From the NCBI RefSeq assembly GCF_030815415.1, contig NZ_JAUSWW010000001.1, positions 3,534,001 through 3,598,000 on the forward strand: DNA of 64,000 bases. Reading direction: 5' to 3'. The notes beneath the pieces are model-generated. The model ran no database searches, was not told the DNA's origin, and saw only the letters and a list, made by a program, of their open reading frames with translations. The position numbers and the translations under genes are program-made. Of the stretch, positions 57,242-64,000 are shown piece by piece (the first letter of the stretch is position 1; each line of letters starts with the position of its first letter). This stretch comes from Streptomyces canus. GTDB lineage: Bacteria > Actinomycetota > Actinomycetes > Streptomycetales > Streptomycetaceae.

Positions 57242-58134
57242 CCGGTTCCGCCGGGTACCGCCTCCCGTCGTCGCAGCCACCCCTCCGGCACGTCCTCCAC
57301 GCCTGTGCGGGCGGCGACGATGCCGCCCGTGATGGCGCAGGTGGTGTCGACGTCGCCGAAGCCCTCGGCGGTGGACCAGAGGGCGGAGACGAGGTCGTCG
57401 GGGTGGCGGGCGGCGGTCCAGAGGGCGAAGGGGACGGTGTCGTCGGCGCGGATCCGCTGTCCGTTGCCGAGGAGGTCGGAGGCTTTCCAGGGTTCGGTGG
57501 AGAAGGGGACCTCCGCGGCCCGGACCAAACCTTCCTGCACCGCACTCCGGGGCGTCAGCGCCGCCACCGCGTCCAGTGTCAGCTCGTGCCCGGCAGACAG
57601 CGCCGCGGCCACCGCCACGGCGACCGCACCCGCGACCCCTTCCGGATGGGCGTGCGTGACCTCGGCCGACAGGGTGGCCTGCTCGACCACCCGGGACAGA
57701 TCGGTGTGGAACCACGCGCCCAAGGGCGCCACCCGCATCGCCGAGCCATTGCCGAGGCTGCCCTCGCCGCCGAAGAGCTCCCGGGCGAACTCGGGCCAGC
57801 GGCCGGGCTCGTGGAGGAGACGGGGCAGCAACTGGTGCATGCCATGGCCGTACCCGCGGGCGGGATCCGCGTCGTAGCCGAGCGCGAAGGCCTGGGCCAG
57901 CTCGGTCTGGCGTACCTCGCCGAACTCGTCGAGCACCCGGAAGATCCCGAGCGCCATGGCCGTGTCGTCGGTCCAGTGCCACTCGGGCTCCTGCGGCACA
58001 CGACGGTCACGGACCTCGTTGTACGCCTGCCGGGGCTCGCGGAAGAGCGGGAACCACCGCTCACCGAACGCGTCGCCGAGGGCGAGGCCCTCCAGGCTGC
58101 GCCGCGCGGCGACACGGTCCGAGACGATGGTCAC
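57238..58134 (-). CDS. ADP-ribosylglycohydrolase family protein
   Basis: 298 residues. Dinuclear-metal hydrolase that removes ADP-ribose from proteins or other targets. Metal-site motifs are LEGLALGDAFG, WTDDTAMALG, GNGSAMRVAPLG and GDVDTTCAITGGIVAARTG. The TAG stop lies in the right arm of the palindrome. Its ATG overlaps the stop of the ferritin-like gene by four bases, so the two are coupled, though no joint function is known. Confidence 0.93.
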   Translation of the reverse strand: MTIVSDRVAARRSLEGLALGDAFGERWFPLFREPRQAYNEVRDRRVPQEPEWHWTDDTAMALGIFRVLDEFGEVRQTELAQAFALGYDADPARGYGHGMHQLLPRLLHEPGRWPEFARELFGGEGSLGNGSAMRVAPLGAWFHTDLSRVVEQATLSAEVTHAHPEGVAGAVAVAVAAALSAGHELTLDAVAALTPRSAVQEGLVRAAEVPFSTEPWKASDLLGNGQRIRADDTVPFALWTAARHPDDLVSALWSTAEGFGDVDTTCAITGGIVAARTGVEDVPEGWLRRREAVPGGTG

Positions 58135-59237
58135 TCATTGGCCCCCAGTTCGATCGACTGCCGCACTTCAGCGACGCGTTCATGCTCCTCCGCCGCGAAC
58201 CGTTCCGCATCCAGTTTCTCGGCGATCTCCTCGTCCTGGGCCATCAGCAGATCGAGGTTGGAGTCCCCCATCTCGAAGACCCCCATGTCGACATAGGCCT
58301 GCTGGAGCCGTTTGCCCCACAGTCCGATGTCCTTGACGCACGGCACGATGCGCGAGAACAGCAACTGCCGGAACAGGGCGAGGAATTCGGACTTCTCACT
58401 GTACTCCTCGGCCTCGGCGGTCGGGATGCCGAAGTTCTCCAGGACCTCGACGCCCCGCAGCCGGTCGCGCATCAGATAGCAGCCCTCGATGACGAACTCC
58501 TCCCGCTCACGGAGTTCGGCATCGCTGAGCTGCTTGTAGTAGTCCCGCAGCGCCATCCGCCCGAAGGCCACGTGCCGGGCCTCGTCCTGCATCACGTAGG
58601 CGAGGATCTGTTTCGGCAGCGGCTTGTCGGTCGTGTCGCGGATCATCCCGAAGGCGGCGAGGGCGAGCCCCTCGATGAGGACCTGCATCCCCAGATAGGG
58701 CATGTCCCACCGGCTGTCCCGCAGGGTGTCGCCCAGCAGGGACTGGAGGTTGTCGTTGACCGGGTAGAGCATCCCGATCTTCTCGTGCAGGAACCGGCCG
58801 TAGATCTCCGCGTGCCGGGCCTCGTCCATCACCTGGGTCGCCGAGTAGAGCTTGGCGTCGAGATCGGGAACGGACTCGACGATCCGCGCGGCGCACACCA
58901 TCGCGCCCTGCTCACCGTGCAGGAACTGGCTGAACTGCCAGGAGGCGTAGTGCCGCCGCAGCTCCCCCTTGTCCTTCTCCGTCAGCTTCGCCCAGTGCTT
59001 GGTGCCGTACAGGGACATGGACTCGTCGGGCGTGCCGAGCGGGTCGTCCGGATCGACCTCCAGCTCCCAGTCGATGCGCTTCTGCCCGTCCCACTGCTTG
59101 TCCTTGCCCTTCTGGTAGAGGGCGAGCAGACGGTCCCGTCCGTCGTCGTACTCCCAGCTGAAACGCGCCGCGCCGGTGGCCGGCACCTGCCAGTGGGGAT
59201 CTCCCGGATCTGTGGCGTACAGGTCGAAAGTCGGCAT
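58131..59237 (-). CDS. Ferritin-like diiron protein
   Basis: 368 residues from the ATG at 59237 (MPTFDLYATDPG). The diiron ligands follow the RNR-like pattern: Glu109, Glu139/His142 (DEARH), Glu189 and Glu219/His222 (DEARH). The family includes oxidases and N- or C-oxygenases; the substrate is unknown. It is divergent from an AurF-like diiron oxygenase with 89 bp between starts. In-frame TTG codons at 59276 were not chosen because they overlap a likely minus 35 box. Confidence 0.88.
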   Translation of the reverse strand: MPTFDLYATDPGDPHWQVPATGAARFSWEYDDGRDRLLALYQKGKDKQWDGQKRIDWELEVDPDDPLGTPDESMSLYGTKHWAKLTEKDKGELRRHYASWQFSQFLHGEQGAMVCAARIVESVPDLDAKLYSATQVMDEARHAEIYGRFLHEKIGMLYPVNDNLQSLLGDTLRDSRWDMPYLGMQVLIEGLALAAFGMIRDTTDKPLPKQILAYVMQDEARHVAFGRMALRDYYKQLSDAELREREEFVIEGCYLMRDRLRGVEVLENFGIPTAEAEEYSEKSEFLALFRQLLFSRIVPCVKDIGLWGKRLQQAYVDMGVFEMGDSNLDLLMAQDEEIAEKLDAERFAAEEHERVAEVRQSIELGANE

Positions 59238-59326
59238 GTCCCGCAGGCTCACACGCGGTAGACGCGGGGTCAACAAGTCGCGCGCGAGGGATTGACGAGC
59301 TTGCTGACAAGCAGTCTCATAAGGGC

Positions 59327-60265
59327 ATGACGACGTTGACGGACGCCGACGCGCTCGCGGGGCTGCGCGATGCGCTCGGCCTGCTCAAGGACCGGGAGCA
59401 GGTGGCCCAGCGGCTCCTCGACTCCTCCGCGAAGCACTCCTTCGACCCGGACAAGGAACTGGACTGGGAGGCGCCCTTCGAGGAGGGCAAGTGGTTCTGG
59501 CCGCCGGAACTGGTCTCCCTCTACGACACCCCGATGTGGAAACGGATGAGCGAGGAGCAGCGGATCCTGCTCTCCCAGCACGAGGCGGCGGCGCTCGCCT
59601 CGCTGGGCATCTGGTTCGAGATCATCCTGATGCAGCTGCTCGTCCGGCACATCTACGACAAGGCGGCGACGAGTGCGCATGTGCGCTACGCGCTGACCGA
59701 GATCGAGGACGAGTGCCGGCACTCGAAGATGTTCGCCCGCCTGATCTCGCGCGGCGGCACCCCCTGGTACCCGGTCAGCCGGGCCCATCAGAACCTGGGC
59801 CGCCTCTTCAAGACCATCTCCACCACCCCCGGCTCCTTCACGGCGACGCTGCTCGGCGAGGAGGTCCTCGACTGGATGCAGCGGCTGACGTTCCCCGACG
59901 AGCGGGTGCAGCCCCTGGTCCGGGGCGTGACCCGCATCCACGTCGTGGAGGAGGCCCGCCATGTCCGCTACGCCCGTGAGGAACTGCGCCGCCAGATGAT
60001 GACGGCGCCTCGGTGGTCGCAGGAGTTCACGCGGGTCACCTCCGGTGAGTTCGCGCGCGTCTTCTCCGTGGCCTTCGTCAACCCCGAGGTCTACACGAAC
60101 GTAGGCCTGGACCGCCGGGAGGCCATGGCGCAGGTGAAGGCGAGCGGCCACCGCCGGGAGGTCATGCAGACGGGTGCGAAGAAGCTGACGGACTTCCTGG
60201 ACGACATCGGGGTACTGCGGGGTGTCGGGCGACGGCTGTGGAGGGCTTCGGGGCTGTTGGCTTGA
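59327..60265 (+). CDS. AurF-like diiron oxygenase
   Basis: 312 residues. Ligand spacing copies AurF: Glu99, Glu129/His132 (DECRHSKMF), Glu178 or Glu179, His205, Glu209 and His212 (HVVEEARH). AurF oxidises aromatic amines to nitro groups; related enzymes act on other amines. No biosynthetic cluster is nearby, so a housekeeping or stress role is possible. A TetR gene follows after a palindrome and may regulate it. Confidence 0.88.
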   Translation: MTTLTDADALAGLRDALGLLKDREQVAQRLLDSSAKHSFDPDKELDWEAPFEEGKWFWPPELVSLYDTPMWKRMSEEQRILLSQHEAAALASLGIWFEIILMQLLVRHIYDKAATSAHVRYALTEIEDECRHSKMFARLISRGGTPWYPVSRAHQNLGRLFKTISTTPGSFTATLLGEEVLDWMQRLTFPDERVQPLVRGVTRIHVVEEARHVRYAREELRRQMMTAPRWSQEFTRVTSGEFARVFSVAFVNPEVYTNVGLDRREAMAQVKASGHRREVMQTGAKKLTDFLDDIGVLRGVGRRLWRASGLLA

Positions 60266-60287
60266 TGGTCGCCTGCCGGCCGGTGGG

Positions 60288-60383
60288 GGCTGGTCGCGCA
60301 GTTCCCCGCGCCCCTGAGGTGGGTGCAGTCAACGCATGCCCAGCAGTACCCACCCAGGGGCGCGGAGAACTGCGCGACCAGCC
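60288..60383. repeat. Intergenic palindrome of a common Streptomyces type
   Basis: 28-bp arms (60288-60315 with 60356-60383), one mismatch, plus an inner stem GGTGGGT/ACCCACC. The core GTCGCGCAGTTCCCCGCGCC is, from memory, seen widely between Streptomyces genes. It probably ends transcription of the AurF-like gene. Confidence 0.85.
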
Positions 60384-60419
60384 ACGACGCGCCCGCAGAC
60401 GCCCGACTACGCTGCACCC

Positions 60420-61067
60420 ATGACCCCTGCCGCGCCCGCCTATCGCCGCCTGAGTGTCGAGGAGCGCCGCACCCAGCTCCTCGACGCCGCCCTCGGCCTC
60501 TTCGCGCACCGCGCACCTGAGGACGTGTCTCTCGACGACGTGGCGGAGGCGGCCGGAGTCTCCCGCCCCCTGGTGTACCGGTACTTCCCCGGCGGCAAGC
60601 AGCAGTTGTACGAGGCCGCTCTCCGATCCGCCGCCGATGAACTCCAGCAGTGCTTCGACGAGCCCCGCGAGGGCCCGCTCCTCATCCGTCTCTCCCGTGC
60701 CCTGGACCGCTACCTCGCCTTCGTCGACCAGCACGACGCCGGGTTCAGCGCCCTGCTCCAGGGCGGCAGCGTGGTGGAGACGTCCCGCACGACGGCCATC
60801 GTGGACGGCGTACGCCGGGCCGCGGCCGAGCACATCCTCAGCCACCTCGGGGTCACCGAGCCCGGCCTCCGGCTCCGCATGACCGTACGCATGTGGATCA
60901 CCGCGGTGGAGGCGGCGTCCCTGATCTGGCTCGACGAGGGCAAGCAGCCTCCCCTCGACGAGCTCCGCGACTGGCTGGTCGAGCAGTTCGTCGCCGTACT
61001 CACCGTCACCGCCGCCCGCGACCCGCAGACGGCGACGCTGGCGCAGGCCCTCACGTCGCCTATCTGA
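60420..61067 (+). CDS. TetR-family transcriptional regulator
   Basis: 215 residues from the ATG at 60420. The helix-turn-helix at about 18-60 (RTQLLDAALGLFAHRAPEDVSLDDVAEAAGVSRPLVYRYFPGGKQQL) is standard; the C-terminal ligand domain is helical and not assigned. It may control the neighbouring AurF-like gene or itself, but no operator was found. Confidence 0.93.
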   Translation: MTPAAPAYRRLSVEERRTQLLDAALGLFAHRAPEDVSLDDVAEAAGVSRPLVYRYFPGGKQQLYEAALRSAADELQQCFDEPREGPLLIRLSRALDRYLAFVDQHDAGFSALLQGGSVVETSRTTAIVDGVRRAAAEHILSHLGVTEPGLRLRMTVRMWITAVEAASLIWLDEGKQPPLDELRDWLVEQFVAVLTVTAARDPQTATLAQALTSPI

Positions 61068-61077
61068 GACTGGTCCC

Positions 61078-61389
61078 GTGAAGAGCGAAGACACCCCCTT
61101 CGAGGGCGGGCCGATGGACGGCCGCGTACTGCCCGTCCTCCTGGGCCCCACCGGCCACCCGCCCAAGCAGTACCGCATCCCGGTCCCGGACGCCGCCGGC
61201 GGCTCGCCCACCGTGCTGGTCTACCGCCGTGTCCCCCGGGGCCAGAGCAAGCGGCTCGGCCTCCCGCAGGGGTGGAAGTACGAGTACGAGCCCGAGGGCA
61301 CACCCTCCCGGCTGCGCTGGCCATGGTCGAAACCCGCCACCAAGCCCGACGCCACGCCGGGCGGCAAGCGGGAGGACACCGACGGGTGA
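61078..61389 (+). CDS. Small hypothetical protein (103 aa)
   Basis: 103 residues from a GTG at 61078, 10 bp after the TetR gene. It starts MKSEDTPFEGGPMDGRVLPVL and has a Pro/Arg/Lys-rich end. GPMDGR and the VPRGQSKRLGLPQGWKYEYEPEG part look like a small folded domain, but I do not recognise it. Likely co-transcribed with the regulator. Confidence 0.65.
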   Translation: MKSEDTPFEGGPMDGRVLPVLLGPTGHPPKQYRIPVPDAAGGSPTVLVYRRVPRGQSKRLGLPQGWKYEYEPEGTPSRLRWPWSKPATKPDATPGGKREDTDG

Positions 61390-61450
61390 CGTGATTGGGC
61401 CGAACCGCGCACGCTCGACGCGCGCGCCCTTCCCGCCCGTCCCATGCTCG

Positions 61451-61481
61451 CGGTGCGGAACAGAGTGGCTGTTCCGCACCG
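61451..61481 (+). promoter_or_regulatory. Hairpin abutting the ribosome site of the NlpC/P60 gene
   Basis: Perfect 13-bp stem CGGTGCGGAACAG/CTGTTCCGCACCG with loop AGTGG. The last base of the stem is the first G of GGAGG, the ribosome site, 7 bases before the GTG at 61493. It could block translation, act as an operator, or terminate the upstream transcript. Confidence 0.7.
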
Positions 61482-61492
61482 GAGGTGATGAC

Positions 61493-62542
61493 GTGTCAGG
61501 AAGGCTTCTGCGCCTGGCGTGTACGGCGGCGATCGCGGCCGCTACAGCCCTGGCGCCCGTGCCCGCGAACGCCGTACCGGAACCCGGGGAGCGCACCGTC
61601 GCCGAACTGCTGACGGACCTTCAGCGCCTGTACCGGGAGGCGGAACGGGCCACGGAGACGTACAACGCGACCGAGGAGAAGCTGAAGAGGCAGAAGGCGG
61701 AGGTGCTCCGCCTGGACACCGCGCTGTCCCGGGCCCGGCTCTCCCTCCACGACAGCCGGGGCGCGGCCGGCCGCCTGGCCCGCCAGCAGTACCAGAACAG
61801 CACCGACATCTCCCCGTACGTCCGGCTGCTCCTGGCCCGCGACCCCCAGCACGCCCTCGACCAGGGCCATGTCATCGGCCAGATGGCCCGGGAGCGCGCC
61901 GAGACGGTCGGCCGCCTGACCGGAAGCGAGAGGAGGGCCGACGGTGTGGCGCGCGCGGCCCGCAAGGCGCTGGACGGCCAGCTCACGCTGGCCGCACGCC
62001 AGAAGAAGGACCGGGACGAGGTACGGAAGAAGCTGCACGACGTCGAGGAGCTGCTCTCCTCCTTGAGCGAGGAGCAGGTGCGGGAGCTCGCGCGGTTCGA
62101 GGAGGACGAGATCACCGAGGCACAGGACGACCTCATCGCGTCGGGTGCCCTGAGCGACAAGGACGGCAAGCCGTCGGACCAGGGCGACAAGGCGGTGCGC
62201 TATGCCTTGGACCAGCTCGGGAAGCCGTACAAGTGGGGTGCGGAGGGGCCGAAGGAGTACGACTGCTCAGGTCTGACCGCGCAGGCGTGGGGCCATGCGG
62301 GGACGCCCATCCCCCGGACCAGCGAGGAGCAGTGGGCACGGCTCCCCCGTATCCCTCTGAAGGAGCTGCGCCCCGGCGACCTGGTGGTCTACTTCCCCGA
62401 CGCCACCCACGTGGGGATGTACCTGGGCAAGGGCAAGATCGTCCAGGCTCCGAGGACCGGCGAGGAGGTCAGGGTGTCGCCGATCGCGTCGAACCCGATC
62501 CTCGGAGCCGTACGCCCTGATCAGGACAGCGAGGCCAGGTAG
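61493..62542 (+). CDS. Secreted NlpC/P60 peptidoglycan endopeptidase
   Basis: 349 residues from a GTG at 61493 after GGAGG. Signal peptide to about Ala27, a long coiled coil (about 35-220), then the C40 domain with Cys258 (YDCSGLTAQAW) and the His in ATHVGMYLGKG. RipA-like enzymes of this layout cut D-Glu-mDAP stem bonds at septa. Its last 22 bp overlap the end of the convergent monooxygenase gene. Confidence 0.94.
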   Translation: MSGRLLRLACTAAIAAATALAPVPANAVPEPGERTVAELLTDLQRLYREAERATETYNATEEKLKRQKAEVLRLDTALSRARLSLHDSRGAAGRLARQQYQNSTDISPYVRLLLARDPQHALDQGHVIGQMARERAETVGRLTGSERRADGVARAARKALDGQLTLAARQKKDRDEVRKKLHDVEELLSSLSEEQVRELARFEEDEITEAQDDLIASGALSDKDGKPSDQGDKAVRYALDQLGKPYKWGAEGPKEYDCSGLTAQAWGHAGTPIPRTSEEQWARLPRIPLKELRPGDLVVYFPDATHVGMYLGKGKIVQAPRTGEEVRVSPIASNPILGAVRPDQDSEAR

Positions 62543-63768
62543 GCCGCGGTCTTCCCGGGCTCGTAGAAGAAGTTCTCGAAGTCGGCCGGGTCGTTGAACG
62601 CGTTGGCGAACCGGTCGGCGGCGGGCTGCAACTGCCCCGCCGCGCCGATGAGGTTCAGGATGTGCTCCGGCGGCGGCGCCAGCATCGCGTTCGTCCACTT
62701 GGTGACGTGCTGGGCCGCGTCCCAGTAGCGGTCGAACGTCCCCCGCATCCACTCCTCGTCGAACTCCTTCTCGCCGCGCTCGAGGATCGACGCGAGGTAC
62801 GAAGCGGCGCACTTCGAGGCGGAGTTGGAGCCCTGGCCCGTGATCGGGTCGTTCGCGACGACGACGTCGGCGACACCGAGGACGAGGCCGCCACCGGGGA
62901 GACGGCCGACGGGGTTACGGACGGTGGGCGCGTACCGGCCCACCAATGTGCCACCGCCGTCGGTCAGTTCGACCTTCGTGGCCCGCGCGTACTCCCACGG
63001 CGTGAACCTCTCCATGAGTTCCAGGGTCAGGGAGAGGTGTTCCGCGGGGTCCTTGACGCCGTTGAAGACATCGAGCGGGCCGCCGGGTATGCCCTCCCAG
63101 AACAGGATGTCCGCGCGGCCGGAGGTCGTGAGGGTCGGCATGATGAACAGTTCGCCGACACCGGGGACCAGGTTGCAGCGGACCGCGTCGTAGTCCGGGT
63201 GCTCGGGCCGGGGGCCCAGGCCGTGGACGTACGACACGGCCAGCGCGCGCTGCGGCTCGCCGTACGGCGAACGGGAGGCGTCCCGGCCGAACATCGACAC
63301 CAGTTCGCCTTTGCCCGCCGACACCAGCACCAGGTCGTACGTACGGGAGAAGTAGTCGAGGTCGGAGACCGCCGCGCCGTGGATGACGAGCTGGCCGCCG
63401 CGCTGGGCGAACGTCTCCATCCAGCCCGCCATCTTGACGCGCTGGTCGACCGACTGCGCGTACCCGTCGAGCTTGCCCACCCAGTCGATCGCACGGGCCG
63501 CGGGACCCTCGGCCCACGAGCCGGGGGCCGCGACCGAGACGCCGAGTCCTTCGATCTTCGGGGCCTGGGACTCCCAGAAGTTCAGCTGGAGATCGCGCTC
63601 GTGCTGCAGTGCCGTGTGGAACATGCACTGCGTCGACATGACCCGGCCGGAGCGGATCTCGTCCGCGGTCCGGTTCGACATCAGGGTGACCTCGTACCCG
63701 TGCGACTGGAGTCCGAGGGCGAGCTGGAGACCGGACTGGCCGGCCCCTACGACGAGTATCTTCCGCAT
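62521..63768 (-). CDS. Styrene/indole monooxygenase (StyA)-like FAD protein
   Basis: 415 residues. FAD-binding start ILVVGAGQSGLQLALGLQSHG, and a C-terminal part with VLGVADVVVANDPITGQGSNSASKCAASYL, as in StyA epoxidases. StyA needs a flavin reductase (StyB), which is not visible here. It lies 25 bp after the conservon gene and so is probably its last gene. In several Streptomyces conservons the last gene is a P450, and a flavin enzyme would be a variation. Confidence 0.9.
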   Translation of the reverse strand: MRKILVVGAGQSGLQLALGLQSHGYEVTLMSNRTADEIRSGRVMSTQCMFHTALQHERDLQLNFWESQAPKIEGLGVSVAAPGSWAEGPAARAIDWVGKLDGYAQSVDQRVKMAGWMETFAQRGGQLVIHGAAVSDLDYFSRTYDLVLVSAGKGELVSMFGRDASRSPYGEPQRALAVSYVHGLGPRPEHPDYDAVRCNLVPGVGELFIMPTLTTSGRADILFWEGIPGGPLDVFNGVKDPAEHLSLTLELMERFTPWEYARATKVELTDGGGTLVGRYAPTVRNPVGRLPGGGLVLGVADVVVANDPITGQGSNSASKCAASYLASILERGEKEFDEEWMRGTFDRYWDAAQHVTKWTNAMLAPPPEHILNLIGAAGQLQPAADRFANAFNDPADFENFFYEPGKTAAYLASLS

Positions 63769-63793
63769 ACGGCTGGTGGCTCCTAGGTCGCGA

Positions 63794-64000
63794 CTACTCG
63801 GGTGTTTCGTCCAGCGCGTGGCCGACGAGGGCCAGGAGGCTCTCGATCACCGAGATCCTGCGGCGCGCATCCATGATCATTACAGGTATGTGCGCGGGGA
63901 TCGTCAACGCGTCCCGCACGTCCTCCGGTTCGAACAGCTCGCTGTCGTCGAAGTGGTTGACCGCGACGACGTAGGGCAGTCCGCAGCTCTCGAAGTAGTC
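63794..64000 (-). CDS. Conservon GTPase CvnD-like (C-terminal part)
   Basis: Last 68 residues of a small GTPase; the start is beyond the window. DYFESCGLPYVVAVNHFDDSELFEP holds the NKxD-like base motif as NHFD. Then DALTIPAHIPVMIMDARRRISVIESLLALVGHAL is the usual CvnD end. Conservons encode a kinase-like membrane protein, a roadblock protein, DUF742 and this GTPase, a G-protein-like set that affects development and antibiotics. Confidence 0.85.
   Translation of the reverse strand, partial: DYFESCGLPYVVAVNHFDDSELFEPEDVRDALTIPAHIPVMIMDARRRISVIESLLALVGHALDETPE

Noticed and set aside
61440..61492. ydaO-type c-di-AMP riboswitch before the NlpC/P60 gene
   Set aside because: The leader here is too short and holds only one simple hairpin, with none of the ydaO pseudo-symmetric core.

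Overview
The window is very GC-rich, uses GTG and TTG starts freely, and carries a gene set and gene order typical of Streptomyces: an atpIBEFHAGD operon, rho with a long Arg/Gln-rich insert, the threonine-lysine cluster, conservon and sporulation-type wall genes. From memory, the run atp - wecA-like - glyA - phosphatase-like - sua5 - prmC - prfA - rpmE - rho - thrB - thrC - hom - lysA - nrtL matches the conserved core arrangement in Streptomyces coelicolor and relatives. Species cannot be fixed from the sequence alone.

Layout. 1-7144: F1Fo ATP synthase operon on the minus strand (atpD cut by the window edge). 7457-13889: minus-strand genes for a polyprenyl-phosphate sugar transferase, a divergent serine hydroxymethyltransferase, a Cys-to-Ser phosphatase-like protein, the tRNA-modification enzyme Sua5, PrmC, release factor 1 and ribosomal protein L31. 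14050-19403: an LCP cell-wall ligase, a secreted protease with FG-GAP-like repeats, and rho. 19812-26037: threonine/lysine biosynthesis (nrtL-lysA, then hom-thrC-thrB). 26160-26630: a stand-alone receiver protein.

26866-44435: an integrated actinomycete integrative and conjugative element (AICE) of about 17.5 kb. It sits in the 3' end of a tRNA-Arg(CCG) gene and is bounded by a 42-bp direct repeat. Its backbone is integrase, excisionase, RecA-like ATPase, Prim-Pol replication protein, SSB, MazG-like protein, spread-type membrane proteins, TraB/FtsK translocase, a string of translationally coupled small zinc-binding and unknown proteins, DUF2637, and a GntR repressor facing the operon across a palindromic operator. 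Cargo lies at the two ends: a PIN-like nuclease at the left, and an XRE-TPR/flavoprotein pair plus a SLATT-like membrane protein with a small partner at the right. Non-coding structure is unusually rich: iteron-like repeats, a clt-like hexamer cluster beside traB, three related leader hairpins, and two tRNA-like three-way junctions with compensatory changes.

44436-45595: gene relics beyond attR, including a fragment related to the last gene of the element, which points to repeated insertion at this tRNA. 45596-64000: ordinary chromosome with an unusual ketosynthase, the NHEJ pair ku/ligD-pol, a frameshifted NERD protein, a dual-specificity phosphatase, a lipoprotein plus frameshifted sensor kinase, an SH3-type secreted protein, a SEDS/PBP wall-synthesis pair, DUF3291 and ADP-ribosylglycohydrolase genes whose stops lie in one long palindrome, two back-to-back diiron proteins, a TetR regulator, an NlpC/P60 hydrolase, a StyA-like flavin monooxygenase and the end of a conservon GTPase gene.
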